Assembly (NCBI RefSeq): GCF_009905375.1 | Contig: NC_133648.1 | Coordinates: 304,870,565-304,934,564 of the forward strand | From: Apium graveolens | Lineage: Eukaryota > Streptophyta > Magnoliopsida > Apiales > Apiaceae | Length of the DNA: 64,000 nt | Reading direction: 5' to 3' | Shown: positions 47,767 to 59,704 of the stretch, piece by piece | How positions within the stretch are numbered: the stretch's first letter is position 1 | Layout of the letters: each line of letters starts with the position of its first letter | Notes under the pieces: model-generated | What the model was told of the DNA's origin: nothing | The model's input: the letters and a program-made list of their open reading frames with translations, nothing else | Databases searched by the model: none | Program-made: the position numbers and the translations under genes

Positions 47767-48039
47767 GTGTATCAGTTGCATTCGAACCATTGCTCACATC
47801 TATTGGAGCATATTCTTCATATTAACATCCTGATTTTAATCATGATGTAGAGAAATCCTGATTTCTCCTGTAACATAATATGAATCAGGATCAGGATATG
47901 TTCCTGGAATTCTCCTTCATGAGGATCATGATATGAATCAGGGTTTGTCAGTATCAGGATTAAAATCAGGATTAAAATCAGGATGTGAATACGCATAGTA
48001 TATTGTTTCATATCTATGCTTTTTGTAACTTTTTTTTAA

Positions 48040-48880
48040 AAAAATTGCAGAATACACATATTCTTGATATCGTGCCATTAGCTATTTGGAATCAGTTTGT
48101 GATTTCCATGACATCTAGAGTTCAAGAGGCTTCCAGCAAATCTTTAAGAGAACCGGAGAATCATTTCATCTTGCGCATCATCTGGATTGTGGTTTCCAAT
48201 CATCTCCACTATTGGTATTCGAACACTGGCTTCTACATTATTATCATTTCCTTCGACCTCCATATCACTTTCCGCATCCACAATTTTTACATTGTGTTCC
48301 AAGTACAAATATAAGACAATGTTAAAAATTTGACTCATGCATATCTAAAAGGAGACTACAAATTAATAAAGGAAATATAACAAATTTCATACCCATCTCA
48401 GCAACTGGAACTGGACCTGTATCCTCAAAAAGAAAATAATTTCCACTCGGCGAACTCCTCCTGCTACTTTCTACTATAGAATGTGTTATTTCTTTTCCTT
48501 CACACATAACAATCCTTCCACAAAAGCCACCATTCACATCAAAACTAAAAAATATCATATTATTTTCCACCAGACCAAAAAACTTAATCAATTCTTTTAA
48601 CCGATAAATTATAATTCATTTAACATTGTATCTCACTTGCCATTGAATTCCGTTGACTATAATATGTTCAACACCAAAGAGCTGCTTTTCAGTCTCCTGG
48701 TCTACAAACCTCGTGATTGTCTGTATAATGTTGAAACATACAAGAAATATTAATAGTTTACTAAAAACGCTATAAGAACATTATAAAAAACAATAATTTA
48801 CGCACAACATATCCATGCTTTGAAGGTCCCTCAGAAAGAATTTTATAAAACGATCTTCTTTCATTCTTATCCCCTATTTG
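48040..48880 (-). pseudogene. B3-domain-like gene relic
   Basis: Minus-strand exon-like pieces. About 48870-48807 reads RSFYKILSEGPSKHGYVV, with a donor nearby. After TTATACAG, about 48740-48640 reads TRFVDQETEKQLFGVEHIIV then NGIQWQ. From 48591 there is GLVENNMIFFSFDVNGGFCG. The strand order (basic start, G-x-W, then GLVE..FFSFDVNG) resembles plant B3 DNA-binding domains, the transcription-factor fold. Further pieces to 48144 are acidic and low-complexity, and beyond that there are stops. Resemblance is by eye, so confidence is low. Confidence 0.3.
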
Positions 48881-49223
48881 TTAATTATCAAATTTGAAAT
48901 GAAAAATATTCCTTACACTTAAGGATTTTTCGGGTTATATAATAATTATAAAAATATATTACCCAACAAGTTACATATAGGGAGATTATTTAAAATTTTC
49001 AGTTACTAAAATTTTCATTTCCTTTTTAAAAGCGTGGACATTTACAAAGAAATAGTTGGCGTATGAAAAAACGTGAAACGTGCGTTGCTTTTATTAAAAA
49101 CAAAATACATTAACCGATATTTATGTATAAATAAATTATGATATTATTATGTTAAAATATATTTTTAATTTATTTTTCAAAAATTAAAAAATAGGGAGCA
49201 CGTGTAGCGCGGATAAAATCGGG
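48881..49223. other. AT-rich intergenic DNA
   Basis: Nothing recognised. Confidence 0.5.
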
Positions 49224-49640
49224 TGATGGCCAAAAATACCTTTTTTTAGAAAATATAACAGGAATACCCGATTTTGAAAGTTATGGCCAAAAATACATTT
49301 CTAATACGCATTTCAAAAATGGGTAAGGCTATTACGCATTTGACAAATGAGTACTATTTAAAAAAACAAAAAAAAAATAAAAAAAAGTAAAATCCTTACG
49401 CATTCATGACATGCGTATCATGTTTTGCAAAGTCATGATACGCATCTCAAGAATGCGTATCCAAAATTATTATTTTTTTTATTATTTTTTTTATTTTTTT
49501 TACACAAGTTACCCATTTCTAAAATGCGTATTACTAATACCCAATTTTAAAATGCGTATTAGATAGGTATTTTTGGCCAAACATTTCAAAAAATGGTATT
49601 CTTGTCACAAAGTTTAAAAAAGAGGTATTTTTGTCATTTT
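49224..49640. mobile_element. MITE-like element with inverted ends
   Basis: The left end (GATGGCCAAAAATACCTTTT) and the reversed right end (AATGACAAAAATACCTCTTT) form an inverted repeat. A second inner inverted pair is built on AATACGCATTT/AAATGCGTATT, which recurs about eight times. About 417 bp, no ORF, target duplication not assignable. Confidence 0.65.
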
Positions 49641-49681
49641 TTCGTAAAAATCCCTAGTTTAAATAATAGACAAATAAAAAA

Positions 49682-51782
49682 TGTAATATCCGGGATATAT
49701 CGTGTAATTATTTTTGCTATTATATAATTATTATTTGTGTTCAGTATCTATTCTGTGAGCTAATTGTTAAGTGTTATCTGTACTTGAATATTCAAAAATA
49801 ATATTAATTGAGTATTTTAATTTTTATATGTCCAAAATAAAATATAGATAATTGTCATATCTTCCTAATTATTTTTATGTTGGTTTATGGATTTATAAGA
49901 ATCATATGAAATTTCTAAAATCTTTTTTCCGGGTAATTAAAATCTATTTTATAAAAACGGGAACCAACCGACGTCAACCGTTGTTACGTTTTTGGAACCC
50001 GAAACTCTTTCGAGAACTCCTTCCTAACCTAATTGTAATATTCCGAGCATATTCAATGTTTCGACTTTTTCGATCCGGCTTACGGTTTGTCCTGCGCGGG
50101 TCCCGGCGCAACATTTTTGATACAATATTCGTTTCGGTAAATCAATAAAACCCGTATTTTCGATAAACGGGAGCTTTTTATTAAACTATCCCAATTATCA
50201 CTTCGTAATACGTGTAACCAGGCGCTGAGACCAAGACCGCAGTAAAATTGTACTGATTTGGATAATTATCCTGAAAACCGATACCGTTTGGATCAGTTTT
50301 TACAAATAAACGTACCGTTTTATATCGGGAATGATCCAACGGGATACTAATTTTCCGTAATTATAAATAGCCTTTTACCGTATTTTATTTCGTATCAAAA
50401 ATCATTTGCAGACAGATAATTATATAATTTTCAGATAAAAGCCCTAATTACATAAACTGTTCTAAGAATCAAACAGCAAAACGAAGGCGTTACCGATCTC
50501 TTTTTTCAAAGCTTGAGTAACCAAAACGAAGGATTTGAGGTGTTCTATCAGATTCTGAGCTTTGTTTCACTGCAGAAATCAAGAAGAGGCAAGACGTAGA
50601 AAAGGGAAACAGGTAGTTGAGGAGTAAAACGGTTGTGATTGGAAGCGAGTGCAGTGTAGTAAGCTAATACCAGGCAAGTGTTCTGAACTTTCTCGAGATA
50701 TTGTAGTACTTGATAATCCTGTGATATTGCAACTGCTTTGAAACACAGAAACCTAAATCCTGATTTCAGTTATTTTCCTTGAGCCATGAATCATATTCTT
50801 TCTAATCCTTTGATTATTGTATACCCAAATAAGAACCACAAATCTACGATACTACTCTACAAATACATACAAACTAAATACCAAACACTGAAATGAACTA
50901 TTATATACTCAACTCATGGTATCTTATACTTTGAAAGATCGAATCCTTGAAACCTTGAAATGTTGATTCCTTTGTTATCCAATTCTTTCATTACCCAGCA
51001 TCCAAGCTTTTAAATTGCCTTATTGATCCTTACAAGGATTGAAACCCTTTCATTGTTAAACATTTATTGTTGTTAATGATTTCGGTTATTGTTTACTATT
51101 GCATATTCTGTTATAATGTTAGAATTGGATTGTTTTTATAAAATTGTGAACCAGATTCGTGGTCAGACCATATAATGGTCAAGTTAGGCCAATGTGTGCC
51201 TTGGATCGAGTAGTAGAGCAATGCTGTGTGCCTTGCTCGGGGTTAGTGCGTGACTGATCAGCAGCCTAATCTTGGTTTTTAAATTAAAAGTATAATATCC
51301 AATTCTAAATCATAATCCATTGTTCACTTGATATCATAAACATATTCACCTGATGATCATTATTCTCAGTTTTGTCATTGTGACTTGCTGAGCTAGTTAG
51401 CTCATTCGTGCGATGTTGTTTATATTCTTTCCAGTTAAAAAGGAACTAGTTGGTAAAGAGGATCCCCAGTCCAGCGCGAGAGCTAGGGGTTCAGGTTGAG
51501 AAAGCTGAGCTAGTAGGCTTCTTTTGGAATAATTTAAGTTTGTAAAAGTTTGTAATAATGTTTAATACTCAGTTTGAATTTGAAATAGTTGGGATTTGAA
51601 CGGTTTGTAATATATTAGTGTGTTTAGCTTGTGTGCATACTTTAACCTGTTGCGGTCCGTGGTGATTGGTAAGTAGGGTCATTGCATATATTATTATTAT
51701 CTTTATTATTGCTATAAGTAGGTTATAATTAAGATGTGTGTGTGGACCCCAAACTTCTGACCCGGGTTTGGAGGGCGCCACA
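49682..51782 (+). repeat. 5' LTR of element C
   Basis: TGTAATATCCGGGATATATC .. GAGGGCGCCACA. TATA box TATAAATA at 50362-50369. The region after it starts with CTAATTACATAAACTG-type leader sequence. Confidence 0.94.
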
Positions 51783-51786
51783 GGTT

Positions 51787-51798
51787 TGGTATCAGAGC
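51787..51798 (+). other. Primer-binding site, initiator tRNA-Met
   Basis: TGGTATCAGAGC, 4 bp after the LTR. This is the standard site of plant chromoviruses and Copia elements. Confidence 0.95.
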
Positions 51799-51980
51799 TA
51801 CAGGTTATAAGTCACTGACACAAGCCTAGGTTGACGATAATGGGTAGAGGGATAGGATTAGAAGTAAGGTATAGGATGATAGAACGTCGAGAGGTTGAGT
51901 GTCATGGTATAACCGGTATTAGTATAGGTTGCGTCGTGGTACGAGATTATTATATTACGATATGATTTCAGATAGCAGAG

Positions 51981-52493
51981 ATGGACGACTCTTTTATTCC
52001 CGTATCAGCTGATCACTCAGAGCCTTCAGTTGGAGCACCAGCATCGGATCCACGTCCTGTTATTCCACCAGCATTGGCTATTCTACCTCCACCGGTGTTG
52101 CAGCCCGTACCATTGCAGGCTATTCCACCTCCAGGCATGAGGCCACCTGTTAGAGGACCCCCACCTGCTAATTCAGGCTTTACTAGTCATTCAGTCACAG
52201 GAGTACCTTTCCAGTTCTCTTCCTATCCTGTCCCATATCATCAGTTTGAGGTTTGCCTTATGGAGCAGCGATTCCTACAGGGTCCGATCCAGGAGTTATT
52301 GCATATCATGCGTACCAGAGAGATGGGGAGTGGTGAGAGGCGACTTAGGGAGAGGCTTCAGGCGTTTCGTAGAGCAGCTGCTGTGAGGATTGCTGAGGCT
52401 ACACATGAGGACATCACCCCTAATTTTCTAGTGGAATGGGCTAAGTGGGTTCTAGAGGAGCTTGAGGAAATAGGAGGTCCAGATTTGTCATGA
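51981..52493 (+). CDS. Extra ORF between primer-binding site and gag
   Basis: 170-residue open frame, ATG at 51981, TGA at 52491. The N-terminal half is Pro-rich and low-complexity (VIPPALAILPPPVLQPVPLQ). The C-terminal half is charged and helix-forming (MEQRFLQGPIQELLHIMRTR, ERRLRERLQAFRRAAAVRIA, FLVEWAKWVLEELEEI). I recognise no domain. It lies 180 bp after the primer-binding site and 446 bp before the gag ATG, in a different frame from gag. No stop or shift interrupts it although gag-pol has several. It could be an accessory element protein or captured sequence. Confidence 0.6.
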   Translation: MDDSFIPVSADHSEPSVGAPASDPRPVIPPALAILPPPVLQPVPLQAIPPPGMRPPVRGPPPANSGFTSHSVTGVPFQFSSYPVPYHQFEVCLMEQRFLQGPIQELLHIMRTREMGSGERRLRERLQAFRRAAAVRIAEATHEDITPNFLVEWAKWVLEELEEIGGPDLS

Positions 52494-52939
52494 GCCAGAG
52501 ATTTTGAGATGGAGATGCTGAGCAGTGTTGTTATGGTTATGTAGTATGGACAGTAGTGTGTAGTGTGTATCAGTAGACTTTTGAGTTGTATTTATAGACT
52601 AACGATGCTGACTAGTGAGTAGGTTGTTGTACCCTTTTTGCTTTTACTTTCGAAGCGTCTTTACGCTTGTACTACCTAAAACTTTTGATCTATATATCAG
52701 TACCTTTTCCTTTCCAACACTGTCATTTACTTTATCGCGCCTGTTTTACTTTACCTTATTTATTGCACCAGTATACCTGTGATACCATGTACCCTGTTTT
52801 CCATAACTGTTTATATTCTGTAAAGAAGCATGCAATTTACTTAGTTACAACTGTTTTCAAAAAGAGATATTTCTATTTTACAAAACTTTTCTTTTTTTTG
52901 ATTCAAAAGCTAAATAAATTGATTGATTCTTTACAGAAA
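52494..52939 (+). other. Untranslated leader before gag of element C
   Basis: No coding evidence. T-rich from about 52660, with TTTACAG just before the gag ATG at 52940, which could be a splice acceptor for a gag mRNA. Confidence 0.45.
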
Positions 52940-54112
52940 ATGCCTCCCAGAAGAAATACCCGCACCAACACCCAGAATGAAGAAACCAACAACAACAACA
53001 ATAACAACCAAAATGATATAAACCAGAATGTGAACCCAGTACCCATAGACCCAGCAATAGCCCAGATTCTTCAAATCTTGGCCCAACAAACAGTTCACCT
53101 GGCACAACAACAGCAGAGACAGACCAATCCCCAGGTAACTTTCAAAACTTTTCAGGCAGTAAACCCACCAGAATTCAAGGGTTCCTTAGAGCCAATTGAA
53201 GCAAATGTGTGGTTAAAGGAAATAGAGAAGACTTTTGCCTTGGTAAAAGTGAAAGAGGAGCAGAAGGTTGAATTTGCAAGTTACTATCTGAAGAATGAGG
53301 CCACCTATTGGTGGGAGATGGTGAAGACATTGGAAAGCACATATATTATTACTTGGGAAAGGTTTAAGGAATTATTTTTAGAAAAGTATTTTCCTCAGTT
53401 TGTTCAGGATCAAATGGAGCTGAGGTTTTTAGAATTAAAGCAAGGGAACATGTCGGTAACAGATTATGAGGGGAAGTTTAAGGAATTGTCAAGGTATGTG
53501 CCGTCGTATGTTGATACTGATAGAAAAAAAGCTAAGAGATTCCAGCAAGGCTTGAAGCCATGGATCAGAGGGAAGGTAGCTATTTTTGAATTGGATACCT
53601 ATGCCGGGGTTGTACAGAAAGCTATGATCGCAGAGACAGAGAGTGAGATGTTCCAGAAAGAAAAGGAAAGCAAGAAAAGGAAAGTTGAGGGAAGTGAGGG
53701 TCAGTCACAAACAGGGAAGTTTCCAAATTTTAAGAAGGGCAAGTTTTAGCCAGGGAGAAATTTTAATTTTAGGAGACAAAATACAGGAGACGGAGGTCAG
53801 GGCAATCATCCAGCTAATGTGAATCAGCCGAATCAGTTGAGATTAATTTTTCCAGATTGTCAAGTATGTGGAAAGAAGCATGGAGGAGTTTGTAACAAGT
53901 TGAATGTGGTATGTTTTAAATGCAACCAGAAAGGGCACTACTCGAGAGAGTGCCGAAATCAGCCAGCAAGAGAGCCAGCGAATAAGGATCAGCCTATCCG
54001 GAATCCAGCAGTGAAGGTTCCAGCCATTGGATTTACATGCTTTAAATGTGGGAAGCCAGGACATATGGCCAGGGATTGCAAGACACCATCCCCAGTCAGT
54101 AATGCATTAAGG
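52940..54112 (+). pseudogene. Gag of element C
   Basis: ATG at 52940 (MPPRRNTRTNTQNEE) with a following Asn run and Gln-rich stretch. The capsid (retrotrans_gag) reads FKTFQAVNPPEFKGSLEPIE, WLKEIEKTFAL, YLKNEATYWWEMV, FKELFLEKYFPQ, YEGKFKELSRYVP. A basic linker and two zinc knuckles follow ([15 protein letters not shown] and [14 protein letters not shown]). A TAG at 53747 interrupts the linker where a Gln codon (CAG to TAG) is likely; the frame continues. The role is particle formation and RNA binding. Confidence 0.93.
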
Positions 54113-56155
54113 ATTATGGGATCTACCCCAACAGTGAATGAGACTCTGAGGGCTAGAGTTTTTGACATGTCGGTGAAAGATGCGATCCAGGATACGGATG
54201 TCGTGGCAGGTACGCTTAATGTGAATTCTTTATGTGCCAAAGTGTTAATAGATTCGGGAGCAACTCGATCGTTTATTTCACAAAATTTTGTTAGTAAGTT
54301 AAATTGTCCAGTTGGGTATTTAAATGAAATAATGACTGTGGAATTAGCAAATCAAGAACGTGTAACTGTTAACCAAGTCTGTGGGAATTGTGAGATTGAG
54401 ATTTCTGGTAGTAAATTTTGTGTAGATTTGATACCGTTTAATTTAGGAGAATTTGACGTTATATTAGGGATGGATTGGTTATCTAAGCATGATGCTCAGA
54501 TAGATTGTCGAAATAAGAAAGTAATGGTGAAAACGCCAGACGAAAGAATAGTAACGTTCAAGGGACAGAAGCAGGTTAAGAAGTTCTTAACGATGATTCA
54601 AGCCAAGAAGTTACTACGACAAGGATGTGAGCATTTCATAGCATATGTGATCGACAGAAGTCAGAAGCCAGCAAAACTTGAAGATATTCCAGTTGTAAAT
54701 GAATTTCCAGACGTATTTCCCGACGAGTTACCAGGACTTCCTCCAGATAGAGAAATTGAATTTGCAATTGATTTAGCACCTGGAACCGAACCAGTATCCA
54801 AGGCCCCGTATAGAATGGCGCTCGTTGAGATGAAAGAGTTAGCAAAACAATTGCGAGAGCTGTTAGAGAAAGGAGTAATTAGACCCAGCGTATCCCCGTG
54901 GGGTGCACCGGTATTATTTGTTAAGAAGAAAGATGGAAGCATGAGACTGTGCATCGACTATAGGGAGCTCAATAAGTTGATGATCAAGAATAAGTATCCG
55001 TTACCCAGAATTGATGATTTGTTTGACCAATTGAAGGGAGCCAAGTATTTCTCCAAAATCGATTTAAGATCGGGATATCATCAACTAAAGATCAAACCAG
55101 AAGATATACCAAAGACAGCTTTCAGAACAAGGTATGGGCATTACGAGTTTTTAGTGATGTCTTTTGGATTGACCAACGCCCCAGCAGCGTTTATGGACCT
55201 GATGAACAGAATTTTCAAAGAATATTTGGACAAGTTCGTTATAGTATTTATAGACGATATTTTGATCTATTCAAAGACGGAGGAGGATCATGCGGAACAT
55301 TTAAGGACAGCTTTGGAGATTTTAAGGAAAAAGAAGTTATATGCTAAATTGTCGAAGTGTGAGTTTTGGCTACAGGAAGTTCAGTTCTTAGGACACATAG
55401 TCAGTAACGAAGGGATCAAAGTGGACCCGGCAAAGATCGAGGCAATTACGAATTGGGAAAGACCGAGAACACCCACTGAGGTAAGAAGTTTCTTGGGATT
55501 GGCAGGATATTATCGACGATTCGTTCAGAATTTCTCAAGAATTGCAACACCATTGACAAAGCTTACACGAAAGAATGAAAAGTTTATATGGAATGACAAG
55601 TGCGAAGAAAGTTTTCAGGAATTGAAGCGGAGATTAATCACAACACCTGTTCTATCACTTCCAGACGATCAAGGGAATTTCATAATTTATAGCGATGCTT
55701 CCTACAAAGGATTAGGATGTGTTCTTATACAGCACGACAAGGTGATTGCGTATGCGTCAAGGCAATTGAAACCACACTAACAGAAGTACCCTACTCATGA
55801 TTTGGAGTTAGCAGCTATAGTTTTCGCTTTGAAGATTTGGAGACATTATTTGTATGGAGAAAAATGTGAGATTTTCACGGATCACAAAAGTTTGAAATAT
55901 ATATTTACCCAGAAGGAACTTAATATGAGACAAAGGAGATGGTTAGAATTGATTAAGGATTATGATTGCTCGATTAATTATCATCCCGGTAAGGCGAACG
56001 TTGTAGCAGATGCGTTAAGTCGGAAGGAAAAGTTAAATGTATTATCCATACCTGAAGAGATATATAAAGAATTTCAAAAATTGGAATTGGAGATTAGAAT
56101 TTGCAAGCCTGAGGAAGCAAAAGTGTACAGTATGATTTTCCAACCGGAGTTATAG
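54113..56155 (+). pseudogene. Protease, reverse transcriptase and RNase H of element C
   Basis: Same frame as gag. The protease has [12 protein letters not shown] and [15 protein letters not shown]. The RT follows [19 protein letters not shown] with [51 protein letters not shown] and the active site [12 protein letters not shown]. RNase H begins [15 protein letters not shown] and includes [12 protein letters not shown] and [17 protein letters not shown] at 55778 replaces a Glu codon after QLKPH, and a TAG at 56153 follows QPEL. All catalytic residues of protease, RT and RNase H can be read. Confidence 0.95.
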
Positions 56156-57566
56156 GAGAAAATAAAGAAATGCCACAAAGAGGTAATTGATCAAGATATA
56201 AATAGTTTGGTAGGTGAGGAATTATGCACGCAACAAGATGATCAAGGTATTCTTAGGTTTTCTTCAAGAATTTGGATTCCACCAGTAACGGCGCTGAAAA
56301 ATGAAATTTTACAAGAAGCACATAGTTCAAGATATTCCATCCATCCAGGGAGTACCAAAATGTACAGAGATTTAAAGAAGAATTATTGGTGGCCAAATAT
56401 GAAGAGGGAAATTGCGGAATGGGGTAGCAAATGTTATACCTGTCATAAAGTTAAAGCGGAGCATCAGAGACCAAGCGGATTGCTACAGCCATTGGATTCC
56501 AGAGTGGAAGTGGGAACATATTGCCATGGATTTCATAGTTGGATTACCAAGGACAAGGGCTAATCATGATGCCATTTGGGTTATAGTAGATAGACTTACC
56601 AAGTCAGCTCATTTTCTGCCTATAAATGAAAGATTTTCGCTCGATAAGTTAGTTCATATGTACTTGAAAGAAATTGTAGTTTGTCATGGAGTTCCAGTGT
56701 CTATTGTATCTGATCGAGATCCAAGATTTAATTCAAGATTTTGGAAGAGTTTTAAAGAATGTTTGGGAACAAGATTGAATATGAGTACGGCCTATCACCC
56801 CCAAACGGATGGTCAAAGTGAAAGAACGATCCAGACAATCGAGGACATGCTACGTGTTTCTGCTATTGATTTCAAAGGAAGTTGGGACGAGCATTTACCC
56901 CTAGTAGAGTTTACTTATAACAACAGTTATCACGCCAGTATTGGGATGCCACCTTATGAAGCCCTTTATGGACGCAAATGTAGATCTCCAGTATATTGGG
57001 ACGAAGTAGGAGAACGCAAAATACTCGGACCTGAATTGGTACAACAGACAAAGGAAGTTGTTGAAATTATCCAAAAAAGATTAATAGCTGCACAAGATCG
57101 TCAAAGGAAATATGCGGACCAGTCAAGAAAAGACATGGAATTTGAAGAAGGAAGCTTGGTATTATTGGAAGTATCACCGTGGAAAGGACTAACGAGGTTT
57201 GGGAAGAAAGGGAAGCTAAACCCAAGATATGTCGGACCTTTTGAAATCCTAAAGCGTATTGGCAAAGTAGCTTACGAGTTGGCGTTACCTCCGCACATGG
57301 AGCACATTCACAATGTTTTTCACATATCAATTTTTAAGAAATATAATCCAGACTCCAGGCATATAATAGAATATGAGCCAATAGAACTTCAAACAGATTT
57401 ATCATATGTAGAGAGTCCAATAGAGATTCTAGAGGAAAGGGAGAAAGTATTTAGAAATAAAGTGATAAAGTTAGTAAGAGTATTGTGGAGAAACCCAAAG
57501 GTTGAAGAGTCAACCTGGGAGTTAGAAAGTGATATGAGAGAAAAATACCCTTATTTGTTTTCTTAG
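56156..57566 (+). pseudogene. Integrase with chromodomain of element C
   Basis: Zinc-binding part: [20 protein letters not shown], then CYTCHKVK. The frame then shifts near 56500, where GLLQPL should continue as IPEWKWEHIAMDF, equivalent to two bases lost. The core follows in the new frame: [18 protein letters not shown] (Asp), [15 protein letters not shown] (Asp), [10 protein letters not shown] (Glu). A GPY/F-type segment (NPRYVGPFEILKRIGKVAYE) and a C-terminal chromodomain (YVESPIEILEEREKV, KLVRVLWRNPKVEESTWELE) end at the TAG at 57564. The chromodomain is thought to guide insertion into heterochromatin. Confidence 0.95.
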
Positions 57567-57590
57567 AGATTCTGAGGACATAATCCTTTT

Positions 57591-57603
57591 AAGGGGGGAA
57601 GGA
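57591..57603 (+). other. Polypurine tract of element C
   Basis: AAGGGGGGAAGGA immediately before the 3' LTR, identical to that of element A. Confidence 0.93.
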
Positions 57604-59704
57604 TGTAATATCCGGGATATATCGTGTAATTATTTTTGCTATTATATAATTATTATGTGTGTTCAGTATCTATTCTGTGAGCTAATTGTTAAGTGTTATA
57701 TGTACTTGAATATTCAAAAATAATATTAATTGAGTATTTTAATTTTTATATGTCCAAAATAAAATATAGATAATTGTCATATCTTCCTAATTATTTTTAT
57801 GTTGGTTTATGGATTTATAAGAATCATATAAAATTTCTAAAATCTTTTTTCCGGGTAATTAAAATCTATTTTATAAAAACGGGAACCAACCGACGTCAAC
57901 CGTTGTTACGTTTTTGGAACCCGAAACTCTTTCGAGAACTCCTTCCTAACCTATTGTAATATTCCGAGCATATTCCATGTTTCGACTTTTTCAATCCGGC
58001 TTACGGTTTGTCCTGCGCGGGTCCCGGCGCAACATTTTCGATACAATATTCGTTTCGGTAAATCAATAAAACCCGTATTTTCGATAAACGGGAGCTTTTT
58101 ATTAAACTATCCCAATTATCACTTCGTAATACGTGTAACTAGGCGCTGAGACCAAGACCGCAGTACAAATTGTACTGATTTGGATAATTATCCCGAAAAC
58201 CGATACCGTTTGGATCAGTTTTTACAAATAAACGTACCGTTTTATATCGGGAATGATTCAACGGGATACTAATTTTCCATAATTATAAATAGCCTTTTAC
58301 CGTATTTTATTTCGTATCAAAAATCATTTGCAGACAGATAATTATATAATTTTCAGAGAAAAGCCCTAATTACATAAACTGTTCTAAGAATCAAACAACA
58401 AAACGAAGGCGTTACCGATCTCTGTTTTCAAAGCTTGAGTAACCAAAACGAAGGATTTGAGATGTTCTATCAGATTCTGAGCTTTGTTTCACTGCAGAAA
58501 TCAAGAAGAGGCAAGACGTAGGAAAGGGAAACAGGTAGTTGAGGAGTAAAACGGTTGTGATTGGAAGCGAGTGCAGTGTAGTAAGCTAATACCAGGCAAG
58601 CGTTCTGAACTTTCTCGAGATATTATAGTACTTGATAATCCTGTGATATTGCAAGTGCTTTGAAGCACAGAAACCTAAATCCTGATTTCAGTTATTGTCC
58701 TTGAGCCATGAATCATATTCTTTCTAATCCATTGATTATTGTATACCCAAACAAGAACCACAAATCTATGATACTACTCTACAAATATATACAAACTAAA
58801 TACCAAACACTGAAATGAACTATTATATACTCAACCCATGGTATCTTATACTTTGAAAGATCGAATCCTTGAAACCTTGAAATGTTGATTGCTTTGTTAT
58901 CCAATTCTTTCATTACCCAGCATCCAAGCTTTTGAATTGCCTTATTGATCCTTACAAGGATTGAAACCCTTTCATTGTTAAACATTTATTGTTGTTAATG
59001 ATTTCGGTTATTGTTTACTATTGCATATTCTATTATTATGTTAGAATTGGATTGTTTTTATAAAATTGTGAACCAGATTTGTGGTCAGACCATATAATGG
59101 TCAAGTTAGGCCAATGTGTGCCTTGGATCCAGTAGTAGAGCAATGCTGTGTGCCTTGCTCGGGGTTAGTGCGTGACTGATCAGCAGCCTAACCTTGGTTT
59201 TTAAATTAAAAGTATAATATCCAATTCTAAATTATAATCCATTGTTCACTTGATATCATAAACATATTCACCTGATGATCATTATTCTCAGTTTTGTCAT
59301 TGTGACTTGCTGAGCTAGTTAGCTCATTCGTGCGATGTTGTTTATATTCTTTCTAGTTAAAAAGGAACCAGTTGGTAAAGAGGATCCCCAGTCCAGCGCG
59401 AGAGCTAGGGGTTCAGGTTGAGAAAGCTGAGCTAGTAGGCTTCTTTTGGAATAATTTAAGTTTGTAAAAGTTTGTAATAATGTTTAATACTCAGTTTGAA
59501 TTTGAAATAGTTGGGATTTGAACAGTTTGTAATATATTAGTGTGTTTGGCTTGTGTGCATACTTTAACCTGTTGCGGTCCGTGGTGATTGGTAAGTAGGG
59601 TCATTGCATATATTATTATTATCTTTATTATTGCTATAAGCAGGTTATAATTAAGATGTGTGTGTGGACCCCAAACTTCTGATCCGGGTTTGGAGGGCGC
59701 CACA
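57604..59704 (+). repeat. 3' LTR of element C
   Basis: Starts TGTAATATCCGGG, ends GGAGGGCGCCACA; TATA box at about 58284. About 98% identical to the left LTR by eye. Confidence 0.94.

Larger units (their letters stand above)
45982..48000 (+). repeat. Tandem triplication of a ~676-bp unit
   Basis: Three consecutive units start at about 45982, 46660 and 47334, each beginning AACTCTCAATTATATTCTC. Equivalent sites are 677 and 675 bp apart. Each unit holds a 141-bp exon (below). At its end is a minisatellite of ATCAGGATATGA/ATCAGGATTAGA-type steps, which differs in step number between units. The units are diverged by several percent, so the event is not recent. Confidence 0.92.
49682..59704 (+). 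mobile_element. Chromovirus LTR retrotransposon (element C, Tekay-like)
   Basis: A 10.0-kb element with two LTRs of about 2.1 kb, flanked by an A5 run on both sides (49677-49681 and 59705-59709) that can serve as the target duplication. Order: LTR, tRNA-iMet primer-binding site, extra ORF, gag-protease-RT-RNase H-integrase-chromodomain in one frame, polypurine tract, LTR. About 40 differences between the LTRs (about 2%) make it the youngest full insertion here. Three in-frame stops and one frameshift interrupt the polyprotein, so this copy cannot express a full-length product. Confidence 0.95.

Noticed and set aside
47817..48011. Minus-strand ORF rich in Ile-Leu pairs
   Set aside because: Translation of the ATCAGGAT minisatellite, not a membrane protein.
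49198..49225. Helitron 3' end
   Set aside because: CACGTGTAGCGCGG looks hairpin-like, but there is no CTRR end or matching 5' TC terminus.
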